Shown: positions 22,460 to 34,589, numbered from the stretch's first letter. The stretch: 64,000 bases of DNA from Isoetes taiwanensis (GCA_021234155.1 JAJEKV010000027.1:188001-252000); one strand, 5' to 3'. The notes: generated from the sequence alone by a model not told the origin. A program made the numbers and translations.

Positions 22460-23560
22460 TGCAGATTTCTACTGAGATTTCTACTGAGATTTACTTAGTT
22501 ATTCAGATGGTGATTGTGGACGGCTGCACAGGTAGAACCGAGAGGCAGGTTGTTCTATAGTTTTATTGAAGCTGGTTCTGAAGGGTATGAGCAGAAGGAT
22601 TCATGGAAGCCGGTTTACATAAACTAAGTAGCTTCTAGAAGCTTCTTCTTTATTAAAAAGTGCTGGTTTACATAAACCGTGTGTGTTTCAGCGCGATACA
22701 TAGTCACAGGTCGCTCTGATTATGCTTTATCTGCCATTATCTTTTTCTATTTTCAGGGTAAACCAGTGCCGAAGACAGCGCTTTCGGTAAGGATTTCAGT
22801 AAGGATTTCTTTTCTAGTTAATAGCCGGCTATATTCATGCCCAGCTTTGGTTGTTTAGCTTCTGAAGTTTTGCAAAAAATGCAAAGGAGCCATTTGGGTT
22901 TTGCAAATCAACCTCTACTGGTAAAAATCACTAGAATTTGCAGGTAGCTTCTTACAATAACTGTAGTGATGTCCTGAATGAATTAGCCGCAACTTGCCAA
23001 GCTGTTTTTCAGGACTCGGTGGAGCAGTCAAATTTATTAGGCACAGGTTAGTTAATGCCAGATTTCTGGCCCAGGATATATGTTTTTCAATGGCATAGTT
23101 TTGGAGACAATGACGGCGTGGCAGGGTTATGGACAACAGTGCAAGAAGAAAGTGGAGCAACAAAACCTAGGAATGCTTTCGTGATTGTGCTTTGGCAGTT
23201 GCGACTGTCCTCTGACAGACAATTTTGTACCCACTTCCTCGTTTTCCTTATTATCCAGCCTAAGCATGTTTTCATTTGATGGCAACAATCAATTATTACC
23301 CACCACATAATGGAAGCGTTAGGCTTAATCTTTAGTTTCTGATCCTTCTAGGTATGATCTGAACTTTTATGAGATAGTTTCCCCATTTTATATACTTACT
23401 AACTATGAAAAGCAGCAATTTCTCTAATTTTAAAGCCAGAGACTACTTGCCCTTTAAACACTTTTTTCCAATGTTGATGCTGCGATGCCAACAAAAATAG
23501 GAACATGTTTGTTCTTGATTGATTTTTTGTCCAAGATGTCGATTATTTATGGCTTTAGCA
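22460..23560. other. No gene identified
   Basis: Transcribed leader or decayed gene is possible below the promoter at 22.2 kb, but only short frames occur. A 13-bp direct repeat (ATTTCTACTGAGA) is at 22,466-22,491. Confidence 0.35.
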
Positions 23561-23628
23561 AAAATACACATATTTGTTTAACATCAAAAATATAGATATT
23601 TGTTTTGTGGAGGGTTTCGATTTGGCAC

Positions 23629-23815
23629 CTGATTGATCCATCCGAAGGTCCCCATCGACGAATCCATGGATCAATAACAGCCACGACTTGCCCTGGTGCT
23701 TCTCTTTTTTGTGTTTAGTCTGAGCTCCGCTTTTTAATTGCTGAACCTCGAGGCTCAAGCCCAGTGCTTGGTAGACCAGCATCTTCGCCAGGCTCAATTC
23801 CAAACAGCCTGCCAT
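23629..23815 (-). CDS. Possible first coding exon, unidentified
   Basis: A minus-strand ATG at 23,815 opens MAGCLELSLAKMLVYQALGL and continues through a Lys-rich stretch and WLLLIHGFVDGDLRMDQS to an AATCAG|GTGCC donor at 23,629. The codons read evenly and the exon end is plausible. No family is recognised and no downstream exon could be linked. Confidence 0.3.
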
Positions 23816-24743
23816 CTCTTCATCAGTCCAGGTAATGAGTTGTGAGATCCAAATTGGGGTTTTCTCAAAGACGATTTACTAGAGCAGTAGTATTAGCCCG
23901 GTCTTTGTGTTTGGCGTTTCTTTATTCCAATGAAGGCCAGAAGTGAAGGCAATCAAAGCTCTTGCTAAGAAGGCCAAGGTTTCAAAACTTAAATCTGTTA
24001 AAGATTCAGGCCTTTAATAACACGGAGCCAGCATCAATTTTCTGTCTACTTGATGATTGTTATAGTCTTTCATGCTGTTAAGTTTTGTTTGTATCGTGAA
24101 AGACTGGTTGACTGTATTGAATGGTTATTATGGCTTGGGGTTATTAAAATTCTCGTCCCCAAAGTTGCAGATAGAGATGTGACTATGCATAACCACTGTT
24201 AATGATATATTTGTATAAGATACATTAGACTATGCAAATTTGACTTTTGAGGTCCAGAGCGAAGCTCAAAATATAACCATTGGGAGCATCACTACACACC
24301 CCTGCAGTTGACATCAATATCCCCGTCCCATGCTGTTGATTTAGCACCAGTATGACACACTGATCGTAAGTTCCACACTACCATTATCTAAATGTTCAAT
24401 TAGTTCATTGTAGATAAATCAAAAAGCAAATTGCAAGCACATCAGTTTAATCTTCCATGTTGTTATCTACATTGTAATGTAAAAACAGATGAGAACCAAC
24501 TCTCCACCAATAGTAGTAGTCTTCTCAGCTAATAATGTTTTAACCAATGTCTTACAAAGAAATAGCAGTTGTTCAGAATAAGCATGAACATTACAACTGG
24601 ATTGCAACTATGATATTATTGTTATAGAAAGTTAATATTTTTGGTTAGTGTTGCACACGTGTAAGCTTCTAAAATATGAAGGGGAGGTTAAACCTTTAAG
24701 AAGTTGACACCTCACGCAGCTCGAAGTTTAAAAAGCTTCGCTT

Positions 24744-24810
24744 GAAGCTTCTTGAAGATTCCCGGAGGTCTTAGGCCGGTACATTCGAAGCTTCAATTGT
24801 CATATAAAAA
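24744..24810 (+). promoter_or_regulatory. Heat-shock-type promoter, left arm
   Basis: Four alternating units with exact spacing, GAA-GC-TTC-TT-GAA-GA-TTC, at 24,744-24,761, then TATAAAAA at 24,803-24,810. The flanking clusters present in the right arm are degraded here. Confidence 0.55.
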
Positions 24811-25821
24811 GAGTGAGAAGCGAACAATTCGAACTGATTGATGGAGGGAGACGTCTGATCCTTCCATTCGAAGGCGCCACGGGCCAGGAATCCATGGCTC
24901 AGTAAGCACGGTTTACCCTGTTGCTTTTCTTTTCTGTATTATTAAATCCCGGATGAGCTCCAATTGCTCAAAAAAGGCCTACATGACAGATTATCTTGCA
25001 GGTAATCAAGGAAGCCCCGAGTTAAACAAATTCCTTTACGAATTTGTAGGTAGATTATCGTGCGACCATACCCTAGATAACCTCCTGCAGCGTTCCTCCT
25101 AGCTCACAAGTTCTAAACAACCTTCAAAAAAAGAGTAATCTACCCGCACAGAAACACATTGCACAGTGCAATTTTTGTGCTTTTATTGGCAGAGAAAGAA
25201 TTGTAAGAATTAAACAATACCTTCCCCCGTACGTCTCTATCTTCCAATTCTTCACGTTAGTTGCTTGAAGTTTTGCAAATTCTCTAAAATGTAAGAGGTA
25301 TTCCCGATGCATGAGTTGTCGCCTCGCGTGACCTTCAAACTCTCGTTGGTACCGCTTTCCGGATTACGAGCGACCTTTTCATCTTGTGTTTTTTAACGCT
25401 TTTTGTTAGTGTCTCTTTCTATTTTGCTGCATCCTTAAAGGACGTGCGTTTGCTACTTAAAGGTATGATGCTCCGATGGCCTTTCCGAGCATAAGGCATG
25501 TATGGTCATACTTGAAAATTGCGGTAGTTTACGTGTATGGTCATATTTGAAAATTAAGTGGTCGGACTCTCTTTTAAATGTGAGAGCTCTTTCTTGTGAT
25601 GGTTTTGAACAAAGCAGGGGCTTTTAAGCGGCAGAGTTTTAAGAATGCTGCATTAAGGTTTTTAAGCATGCTCTAGATTAGAAGCAAAGGTTACGGAAGC
25701 TTCTCCTTTTGCAACAACGACTTGCTACGGCTGCGAACTTTATGGTCATTAGACAATCGTAGTATTATTATCACTTGACCTTGCCGTTGTTGCTCCACAA
25801 ATTCGTTTTTCTTCCTCTGTT

Positions 25822-26336
25822 TCTAAGCATTTATACCTGCATGCAAAAGAAGTTTCTCTTCGATAACTTCGTCACTATGCCTTGAGTTCCTTTTTCCATC
25901 GGTGACTAATTTTGGAGCCAAATTTTGTCTCCTGTTTTTAGAATCACAGGCACATTGTTGTGTTAAGGGCGAGGTGACAAAGTGTCTTTGTTTAAATTTG
26001 TTTCTATGCAGGTTCATGGCCGGCTAGATAAGCACCAGAGGAGCAGCCATTGATCTTTGCTTTCGGTTGAAGTGGAAAAATTTTCCCGAGGTATATGGGT
26101 TTTAGGTTTGGATATTATAGGTTAAAATCCTTTGCATTTATGCTTTCGACTCGGTGAATACTAAATTAATGCGTGTAGGTCTTAACAAGTTTAGATGTCG
26201 AGACAAGGTTTGATTCGATTTAAAAGAGTTGGCCTAATGACATTCAAGGGAAGAAGACACTACCTATTACTTGATAATGGCTTGCGTTGTGTAGACATTA
26301 AGGGAGGTTTCAATTTTAATCCTCGATTGAAAGTGG
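25822..26336 (+). pseudogene. OEP21-like gene, left arm, disrupted
   Basis: Mirror copy of the right-arm gene. Its three exons correspond to about 25,822-25,890, 26,012-26,092 and 26,179-26,336. The splice context is kept (TATGCAG|GTTCATGG, GAG|GTATATGGG, GTGTAG|GTCTTAAC), but small substitutions and indels break each frame. For example, the right arm reads DVGARFDSNLKEL where this arm has stops and a shifted frame. Damage sits mostly at CG-containing positions. It is either real decay of one duplicate or base-calling error. Confidence 0.6.
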
Positions 26337-27554
26337 TAAAAGTTTTTACTTCTATCCCTATTATAACATTTAGGCATATTGCAAAGGTTTTACTCAGTTC
26401 ACAATCTATTTTGTCATGGATATATTTTATATGCTCCACCTATACAACATGTCTAGTTTAGATTCTGCGAGTGCTACACGATCTTGCACTTTTCGTTGCA
26501 TGCTTATAAGAAAATTAACAATCACAAGGTTCAATTGAAGTGGCATAGATGCATTTTCATACGCTGCAATTTAGACCCATCAATTGCATTGAAGATTGTA
26601 GCGAAGGCTTCTATACAACTTTCATCATCGGCTTACACAATTTTAGAGCCTCTTTAATGTACTCATTCTTGATATTTGCAGCAATAAGTACCATAGAAAA
26701 CTATAGTTGCATGTAAAACATTGTTGATACATAATTGATCTTGAATTATGTTGTGTTTTCAGATTTGAAGCCTGCTTAGATTCCAAAGAGGAATTATGGA
26801 ATGAGGAAGCTTTGTCTTCGTCGTCTACCCAGCTCCTTCTCACGGGTTTTTTTTTTCGATTTTTTAGTTGTGAGATCTGTTCTACTACTTGCCCCTATCC
26901 GGGGCCGAGATTCGAGAGCCCATCAAGCCGAATTCTAGAGAACCCTGGGCGAAGTGTGAAGAATATTTGCTCCCCAAGTAGCGCTTACAAGGTCTTCTGA
27001 CAACAGAGGAAACCTGGTTAGGCACGAATGCACTGTGGATTGGATCGAATTTTAGTGATTCTAGGGTGCGAAATTTATAAGCTCGGAGAACTTATGATTC
27101 TTGATCCCAACCGTATTGTCCGCGATTATGGTGCGTGAATATATGACTATTCAAAATTGATTGTTCCTGTTCAAAGATTAGTTCTAAGATTTCTAAACTG
27201 CGGTTTGGATTAGTGGTCTGGACACATTCAAAGACTCGAAAAAAATCATAAAATAATTTAATGTTTTGTTTAGATTTTGATTTTGTTTGAGTACGCGATT
27301 CGCATTGAACTCATGCATGTGCTTAGTTGAATCCACCATGGTCTGCGAATCGATTGTTTTCCTCTTCAAAGATCTTTTAATAGGCAAATGAAGACAAAGA
27401 ATGCAATATACGAACTATTGATCTCATCTTGTGATTTAACAACAATACCGAATGGCTATTAAAGAAGGAACAAAGCACGCATTAACAAACTCTTCATAAT
27501 GTTTTTGGTTCAATCGAACATGTAGACAACAAATTCGGTAACTTGTGATAGCTT

Positions 27555-27758
27555 TTGGTTCATGACTATAATCATGATCACGTCTGCCTCCCATATGCAA
27601 CCATTAGAATGGCTATTAGCTTTATGCATATTTGTAATGCCCCAACTATTAAACACACCAACAGTATTAGAATGTTAAGCTATATGATATTTGCAACCAT
27701 GCAACATGACTTCAATGTTTTGTTTTATATTGGTTTTATTGTTGTTTTGAAAAATTAA
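27555..27758. other. Invariant intergenic block of the palindrome
   Basis: A 67-codon frame here is identical, residue for residue, to the one at 30,009-30,212 on the opposite strand. It has no recognisable domain and is AT-rich. Its identity reflects the sameness of the arms here rather than protein constraint. I do not regard it as a gene. Confidence 0.4.
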
Positions 27759-28318
27759 AGAGCGGCCTTTGTTTAGATAAGCATTTTGAAGAGTTAAATT
27801 AACTGTTGATGGTTAAACTATAAATATAGGAAAAAAAACATTGGTCGAAAGGAATATGATATTCTTCGGATTGTACGTCAGATTGTACGTTGCGGTGGCG
27901 ACAGCCACCGCGATAAAGTACTTGTACGATATCTAAACATATATAAGGCAGATTCAATTGTTCTTTGATGTAATATTTCCGTCTCAAACAAAAAACCAGA
28001 GAGCACCATGTCTACTTAAAAAATATAGTTAAAAAAACAAAATAAAAGATGTGACTGCGTGACGTCATCGTTACTACCATTGCAATCGGATTCCGATCTG
28101 ATGCGGGTCTGCTGGGACTGCTATAATCTTACGTGGATGCCTTAATACAGCGGGATAAATAATAGGAAGGGGAGGCATTAAAAAATCAAAGGCGGCGTCC
28201 CTTTCTTGGTCTGCAAGCAATCCGGCAGGATTGCAATCCGGCCCTACTCAACGGCATGGACTCATTCGAAGGTCCATCCTTCTGTTTGCTTCTCGCCTCC
28301 TCCCAAGTACTCTAGCTA

Positions 28319-28540
28319 TGGCGGAGCCCAGGGTTAGATTATCGCGGTTCTTTAGGCGCTTTTGTGCTCCAACGGGCAATCTCTTTATACTCTGCTTCGC
28401 CTGCTTAAGGGGCATCTCGTTTCAGGGCTTCGTTATACCTCGTGAGCATGGGCACAGATTTGACGAATTCATGATGGATGTGATAGGAATGAGTTTTAGC
28501 TTCAAATCGAGTTGCAAGTCTTCTCTTTCTTCTATTTCGT
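28319..28540 (+). pseudogene. Possible second first exon near the palindrome centre
   Basis: In both arms an ATGGCGGAGCC start opens a frame toward the centre. The right-arm version reads MAEPGLDYAGSLKTFCAPAG. The mirror position is about 29,230-29,455 on the minus strand. The arms meet about 350-400 bp downstream, so any gene here would be cut by the duplication breakpoint. Product unknown. Confidence 0.25.
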
Positions 28541-31419
28541 GGCCACATAGCTCTTACAGATCAGATCTGCAGAGAAAATTGGGTGGAGGTATTTTTTGAA
28601 GTGACTGAACCCAAGTTATCTTATCCGTTTGCTTGCTTCCTCTGGGGATTTTGCTGCGTTCTGCTCCGATAATGGCGGCGATTTATGCAAGGTCGCCCCC
28701 TTTCATGTTTGGTTCACCATTCAGGGTATTTTAAGTTGATTTCATGCAAGACCTGATTTTGTAGTGATCTTTCCCATTTTTCCATTGATGCTAACTCTGA
28801 TAGAAATTAGGAAGCATTTTGAAGAAGTTTTGTATGCCCAATATCCCCATTGTTCTATCCGTAGGATGTTTAAGAAAATTATGACAGTCGTAGGAATTTT
28901 CTTTAAACATCCATTGGATAGAACAATGGGGATTTTGGGCCAGGGAAAATGCATGCGTTGGATAATTTCATATATGGCAGCATCAATGGAAAAATGGGAA
29001 AGATCACTACAAAATCAGGTCTTGCATGAAATCAACTTAAAATACCCCCGAATGGTGAACCAAACATGAAAAAGGGGCTTAATTTTGCATAAATCAGCCA
29101 TTATCGGAGCAGAACGCAGCAAAATCCCCAGAGGAAGCAAGCAAACGGATAAGATAACTTGGGTTCAGTCACTTCAAAAAATACCTCCACCCAATTTTCT
29201 CTGCAGATCTGATCTGTAAGAGCTATGTGGCCACGAAATAGAAGAAAGAGAAGACTTGCAACTCGATTTGAAGCTAAACTCATTCCTATCACATCCATCA
29301 TGAATTGGCCAAATGCGTCTTTATGCTCACGAGGTATAACGGCTCCCTAAACGAGATGCCCTTAAGCTGGGCAGCGGGCGTAGTATAAAGAGATTGCCCG
29401 CTGGAGCACAAAAAGTTTTTAAAGAACCAGCATAATCTAACCCCGGCTCCGCCATAGCTAGAGTAATTGGGAGGAGGCGAAGCAAACGTATGATGGACCT
29501 TCAATGAGTCCATGCCGCTGAGTAGGGTCGATTGCAATCCCGCCGATTGCTTGCGCACTAAGAAAGGGACGCCCTTTGATTTTTTATGCCTCCCCCTTCC
29601 TATTATTTATCCCCACTTATTAAGGCATCCACGTAAGATTATAGCGGCCCCAAACAGACCTCGCATCGATCGAACCGATTGCAATGGTAGTAACGATGAC
29701 GTCACGCAGTCACATCTTTTATTTTGTTTTTTTAACTATATTTTTTAAGTAGACATGGTGCTCTCTGGTTTTTTGTTTGAGACGGAAATATTACATCAAA
29801 GAACAATTGAATCTGCCTTATATATGTTTTTAGATATCGCATTAAGTACTTTTATCGCAGGGTCGTAGCCAATCGCAACGCATAATCCGACGCATAATCC
29901 AAGAATATCATATTCCTTTCGACCAATGTTTTTTTTCCTATATTTATAGTTTAACCATCAACAGTTAATTTAACTCTTCAAAATGCTTATCTAAACAAAG
30001 GCCGCTCTTTAATTTTTCAAAACAACAATAAAACCAATATAAAACAAAACATTGAAGTCATGTTGCATGGTTGCAAATATCATATAGCTTAACATTCTAA
30101 TACTGTTGGTGTGTTTAATAGTTGGGGCATTACAAATATGCATAAAGCTAATAGCCATTCTAATGGTTGCATATGGGAGGCAGACGTGATCATGATTATA
30201 GTCATGAACCAAAAGCTATCACAAGTTACCGAATTTGTTGTCTACATGTTCGATTGAACCAAAAACATTATGAAGAGTTTGTTAATGCGTGCTTTGTTCC
30301 TTCTTTAATAGCCATTCGGTATTGTTGTTAAATCACAAGATGAGATCAATAGTTCGTTATTGCATTCTTTGTCTTCATTTGCCTATTAAAAGATCTTTGA
30401 AGAGGAAAACAATCGATTCAGACCATGGTGGATTCAACTAAGCACATGCATGAGTTCACGTAATCGTACCAAACAAAATCAAAATCGAACAAAACATTAA
30501 ATTATTTTATGATTTTTTCGAGTGCTGAATGTGTCCAGGACCACTAATCCAAACCGCAGGTTTAGAAATCTTAGAACTAATACTGAACAGGAACAATCAA
30601 TTTTGAATAGTCATATATTCACAGACCATACTGTGACAATACGGTTGGGATCAAGAATCATAAGTTCTCTGGAGCTTATAAATTTTCAGACCCTAGAATC
30701 ACTAAAATTCGATCCAATCCACAGGCATTCAGGCCGAACCAGTTTCCTCTGTTGCTGTAAGACCTTGTAAGCGGCCACTTGGGAGCAAATATTCTTCACA
30801 CTTCTGCTCCACAGGGTTCTCTAGAATTCGGCTTGATGGGCGCCTCTGGAATCTGGCCTGATAGGCGCAGTGTAGAACAGGATCTCACAACTAAAAATCA
30901 GGAAAAAAAAAACCCAGAGAAGGAGCAGAGACGGCAGCACAGGCTTCCTCATTCCATAATTCCTCTTTGGAATCTAAGCAGGCTTCAAATCTGAAAACAC
31001 AACATAATTCAGTATCAATTATGTATCAACAATGTTTTACATGCAACTATAGTTTTCATGGTACTTATTGCTGCAAATATCAAGAATGAGTACATTAAAG
31101 AGGCTCTAAAATTGTGTAAGCTGATGATGAAAGTTGTATAGAAGCCTTCGTTACAATCTTCAATGCAATTGATGGGTCTAAATTGCTAGCAGAAGGAAAA
31201 TGCATCTATGCCAGCTTCAATTGAACCTTGTGATTGTTAATTTTCTTATAAGCATGCAAAAAAGTGCAAGATCGTAGCAATCGCGAGTAATCGAAACTAG
31301 ACATGTTGTATAGGTGGAGCATATAAAAATATATCCATGACAAAATAGATTGTGAACTGAAAGTAAAACCTTTGCAATATGCATAAATGTTATAATAGGG
31401 ATAGAAGTAAAAACTTTAC

Positions 31420-31929
31420 CACTTTCAATCGAGGATTAAAATTGAAACCTCCCTTAATGTCTACACAACGCAAAGCCATTATCGATGTAGGTAGTGTCTT
31501 CTTCCCTTGAATGTCATTCGTCAACTCTTTTAAATTGGAATCAAACCTTGCTCCGACATCTAAACTTGTTAAGACCTACACGCATTAATTTAGTATTCAC
31601 CGAGTCAGGAAAGCATAAATGCAGTGGATTTTAACCTATAATATCCAAACTGAAACCCATATACCTCTGGGAAAAATTTCCACTTCAACTGAGCAGTACC
31701 AATGGCTGCTCCTGTGTGCTTATCTAGCCGGCCATGAACCTGCATAGAAACAAATTTAAACAGCACTTTGTCACCTCGTCCTTAACACAACAATGCGCCA
31801 GCCAGATTCTAAAACAGAGACAAAATTTGTCTCCAAAATTAGTCAGCTGATGGAAAAAGGAACCTGAAGGCATAGTGACGAGTTATCGAAGAGAAACTTC
31901 TCTTTTGCATGCAGGTATAAATGCTTAGA
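31420..31929 (-). CDS. OEP21-like chloroplast outer envelope protein, partial
   Basis: Three minus-strand exons join in phase. Exon 1 (31,864-31,929) reads SKHLYLHAKEKF and ends LCLQ. Exon 2 (31,665-31,739) reads VHGRLDKHTGAAIG and ends LKWKFFPE. Exon 3 (31,420-31,575) reads VLTSLDVGARFDSNLKEL, then GKKTLPTSIMALR and VDIKGGFNFNPRLKV. Each has AG before and GT after. The series matches plant OEP21, a small beta-barrel anion pore of the plastid outer envelope, in its HAKEKF, LHGELDTGAG, HFFPE and VTFNIKGRCDFDQDL regions. The first residues and the last strands (the region ending in a WxLRYDL-type tail in known members) were not found, so it may be truncated or have distant exons. It lies below heat-shock-type elements. 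Confidence 0.65.
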
Positions 31930-32944
31930 AACAGAGGAAGAAAAACGAATTTGTGGAGCAACAACGGCAAGGCGTCAAGTGATAATAATACTACGATTGT
32001 CTAACAGCCATAAAGTTCGCAGGCCAGAGCAAGTCGTTGTTGCAAAAAGGAGAAGCTTCCAGAACCTTTGGTTCTAATCCAGAGCATGCTTAAAAACCTT
32101 AATCCAGAGCATTCTTAAAAACTCTGCCGCTTAAAAGCCCTGCTGCTGTTTAAAACCATCACAAGAAAGAGCTCTCTGTTGCAAAGAGAGTCCGACCACG
32201 AATTTTCAAATATGACCATACACGTCCGACCACGAATTTTCAAGTATGACCATACATGCCTTATGCTCGGAAAGGCCATCGGAGCATCATACCTTTAAGT
32301 AGCAAACGCACGTCCTTTAAGGATGCAGCAAAATAGAAAGAGACACTAACAAAAAGCACTGTTAAAAGTACAGTAGATGAAAAGGTCGCTCAGAATCCAG
32401 AGCAGGTACCAACAGAGAGTTTGAAGGTCACGGAGACGACAACTCATGCATCAGGAATACCTCTTCTGTTTAGAGAATTTGCAAAACTTCAAGCAACTAA
32501 CAGAAAAATTGAAAGATAGAGACAGAACAGGAAGGTATTGTTTAATTCTTACGATTCTTTCTCTGCCAATAAAAGCACAAAAATTGCACTGTGCAATGTG
32601 TTTCTGTGCGGGTAGATTACTCTTTTTTTGAAGGTTGTTTAGAACTTGTGAGCTAGGAGGAACGCTGCAGGAGGTTATCTAGGGTATGGTCGCACGATAA
32701 TCTACCTACAAATTCGTAAAGGAATTTGTTTAACTCGGGTTTTCCTTGATTACTTGCGAGATAATCTGTCATGTAGGCCTTTTTTGAGCAATTGGAGCTC
32801 ATCTGGGATTTAATAATACAGAAAAGAAAAGCAACAGGGTAAACCGTGCTTACTGAGCCATGGATTCCTGGCCCGTGGCGCCTTCGAATGGAAGGATCAG
32901 ACGTCTCCCTCCATCAATCAGTTCGAATTGTTCGCTTCTCACTC

Positions 32945-33037
32945 TTTTATATGACAATTCGGAAGCTTCTGGAACAGCCGGCCTAAGACCTCCCGGAATC
33001 TTCAAGAAGCTTCAAGCCCGAGCTTTCCAGAAACTTC
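32945..33037 (-). promoter_or_regulatory. Heat-shock-type promoter, right arm
   Basis: Three clusters with exact spacing: TTC-CA-GAA-AC-TTC at 33,025-33,037, GAA-TC-TTC-AA-GAA-GC-TTC at 32,996-33,013, and GAA-GC-TTC-TG-GAA at 32,962-32,974 (plus-strand order). The TATA box on the minus strand is at 32,945-32,951. All ten units fit the heat-shock-factor site. It drives toward the OEP21-like exons. An ATGGCTCA|GTAAGC start-and-donor pair follows at about 32,855. Confidence 0.65.
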
Positions 33038-33462
33038 TGGAGCTGCGTAGGTGTCAACTTCTTAAAGGTTTAACCTCCCCTTCATATTTTAGAAGCTTAC
33101 ACGTGTGCAACACTAACCAAAAATATTAACTTTCTATAACAATAGCACATACCTTTAAGCTGCCCCCTTATCCTCCATATTACAATTAGATATTAGAGAT
33201 ACAAGCAGTTTATCGCGGCGGCCTACATTTGCTTCATTGTATGCAGCTATGATGGAGTTGGGCTTGCTGAATTCTCACTCCGTGGACGATAAAATCATAT
33301 TCTATTCTATTCTATTAACAGGACATTATGATAAAATACAACTCCAATATGAGTTGTCTAAAAAGCATTCAGCTGCCTTTGCAAAAAATTTAACAGCATT
33401 ACAGTGTGATTTATAGAGGCTCTGCTGCTTATATAGTCTGAGCTAAATTATTTTATCATGTG

Positions 33463-34470
33463 TGCTAGCATTGCCATCACAGTTGCATTCAGAACTACAA
33501 ACAACATTGGAAATGCCTATGGTATAATACTCTTTTGCGGTCCATTCCTGATCATATTTTACGTGACGATTCTTTGTCTTTCATGACGCAGGCATATGTG
33601 TTATTTCAACCATGTTTATCACCACAAATTTGTTGACGCTAATCATGCTAATGGTTTGGCGGACAAATCTGTTTCTTGCACTTGCTTTCTGGATCATTTG
33701 GGGTGCATTCGAACTAATTTACATGTCAGCGGTATATTACAAGTTTGTAGAAGGAGGATGGCTTCCAGTACTATTTGCAGCATTCTTTCTCACAATTATG
33801 TGGACATGGTACTTTACAAGTGCCAGAAAATATGAATATGAGATAAAGAACAAGATCTCGGTGAGATTTGGATTGTAGGTCTTGGTTCAAACCTTGGTGT
33901 AACACGCGTGTTCCAGGAATTGGGTTATTCTACACGGAGTTAGCACAAGGAATACCAAGCATTTTCCAACATTTTATTACAAATTTCCCCCGCAATGCAC
34001 TTCGGTTCTTGTATTTGTAGTAGTAAAACACTTACCAATTAGCAATGTTTTACCGAAAGAACGCTTTCCTTTTACGCAGGATTGGAACAAGAGATTTTCG
34101 TCTTTATAGATGTGTTGTGAGGTATGGATACAAAAAGGCAGGTCATAGGGGAGAAGACATGCTTGCTTTTGAGGAACTACTTGTTGGAGACTCTTTCAAG
34201 GTTAAGGAGGTGGTCTTCCTGCCATAGAAGAGGAAAAGTCTGATCTGGATTCACAGAACGTGAATTTGTATCCATCAAACACAACACCTATGCCACAAGT
34301 TCCTGATGCTCAAATTTTGAATGATAATGATTTTGAGGTTGAGCATGAACTAATATTCCTCGAAAAAGCTAAAGAAGCGTGTGTCACTTATCTTCTTGGA
34401 CAGCCGAGTTAAGTGCAAAACCAAGCTCGGAATTTTTGGCGGGATCATTATTGATAACCTCAAACGCATT
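33463..34470 (+). pseudogene. HAK/KUP potassium transporter, 3' part (copy 1)
   Basis: The exon ending at 33,521 reads CASIAITVAFRTTNNIGNAY and has a G|GTATAA donor. A GACGCAG acceptor opens the next exon at 33,592 with GICVISTMFITTNLLTLIML. It then covers two hydrophobic helices (FLALAFWIIWGAFELIYMSA and WLPVLFAAFFLTIMWTWYF) and KYEYEIKNKISV. After a frameshift near 33,866 it continues [20 protein letters not shown]. The region RRIGTRDFRLYRCVVRYGYK follows (about 34,078-34,140), then FEVEHELIFLEKAKEA (about 34,335). All match the C-terminal third of plant KUP/HAK/KT transporters, which bring K+ into the cell. The pore-forming N-terminal two thirds are absent, so it is a captured or truncated copy. 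Confidence 0.75.
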
Positions 34471-34589
34471 CTTGCACAATATACCATTTGAGTAAACTTG
34501 AAGCCATTTGTAAACGTCCTCATTGTCTATTACGATGAGAAGCCTTTTTGGGTTGCCCCTAGGGGGGCAAACCCTTGTTTATGTGGGTT

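Larger units (their letters stand above)
24617..33144. repeat. 8.5-kb near-perfect palindrome (inverted duplication)
   Basis: The left arm (24,617-28,880) is the reverse complement of the right arm (28,895-33,144). The 14-base spacer is at 28,881-28,894, flanked by GGATGTTTAAGAAAATT and its complement. The outer ends read TATTGTTATAGAAAG and its complement, with unrelated flanks and no clear target duplication. Some blocks are identical for hundreds of bases (for example 27,541-27,760 with 30,007-30,230). Others, rich in CG, CAG and CTG, differ heavily. Each arm carries heat-shock-type elements, a TATA box and an OEP21-like gene pointing to the centre. It may be a genuine tail-to-tail gene duplication or an uncorrected fold-back read. 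Confidence 0.9.

Noticed and set aside
27555-27758. Identical 67-codon frame in both palindrome arms
   Set aside because: The identity extends through flanking noncoding bases, so it is no evidence of protein constraint.
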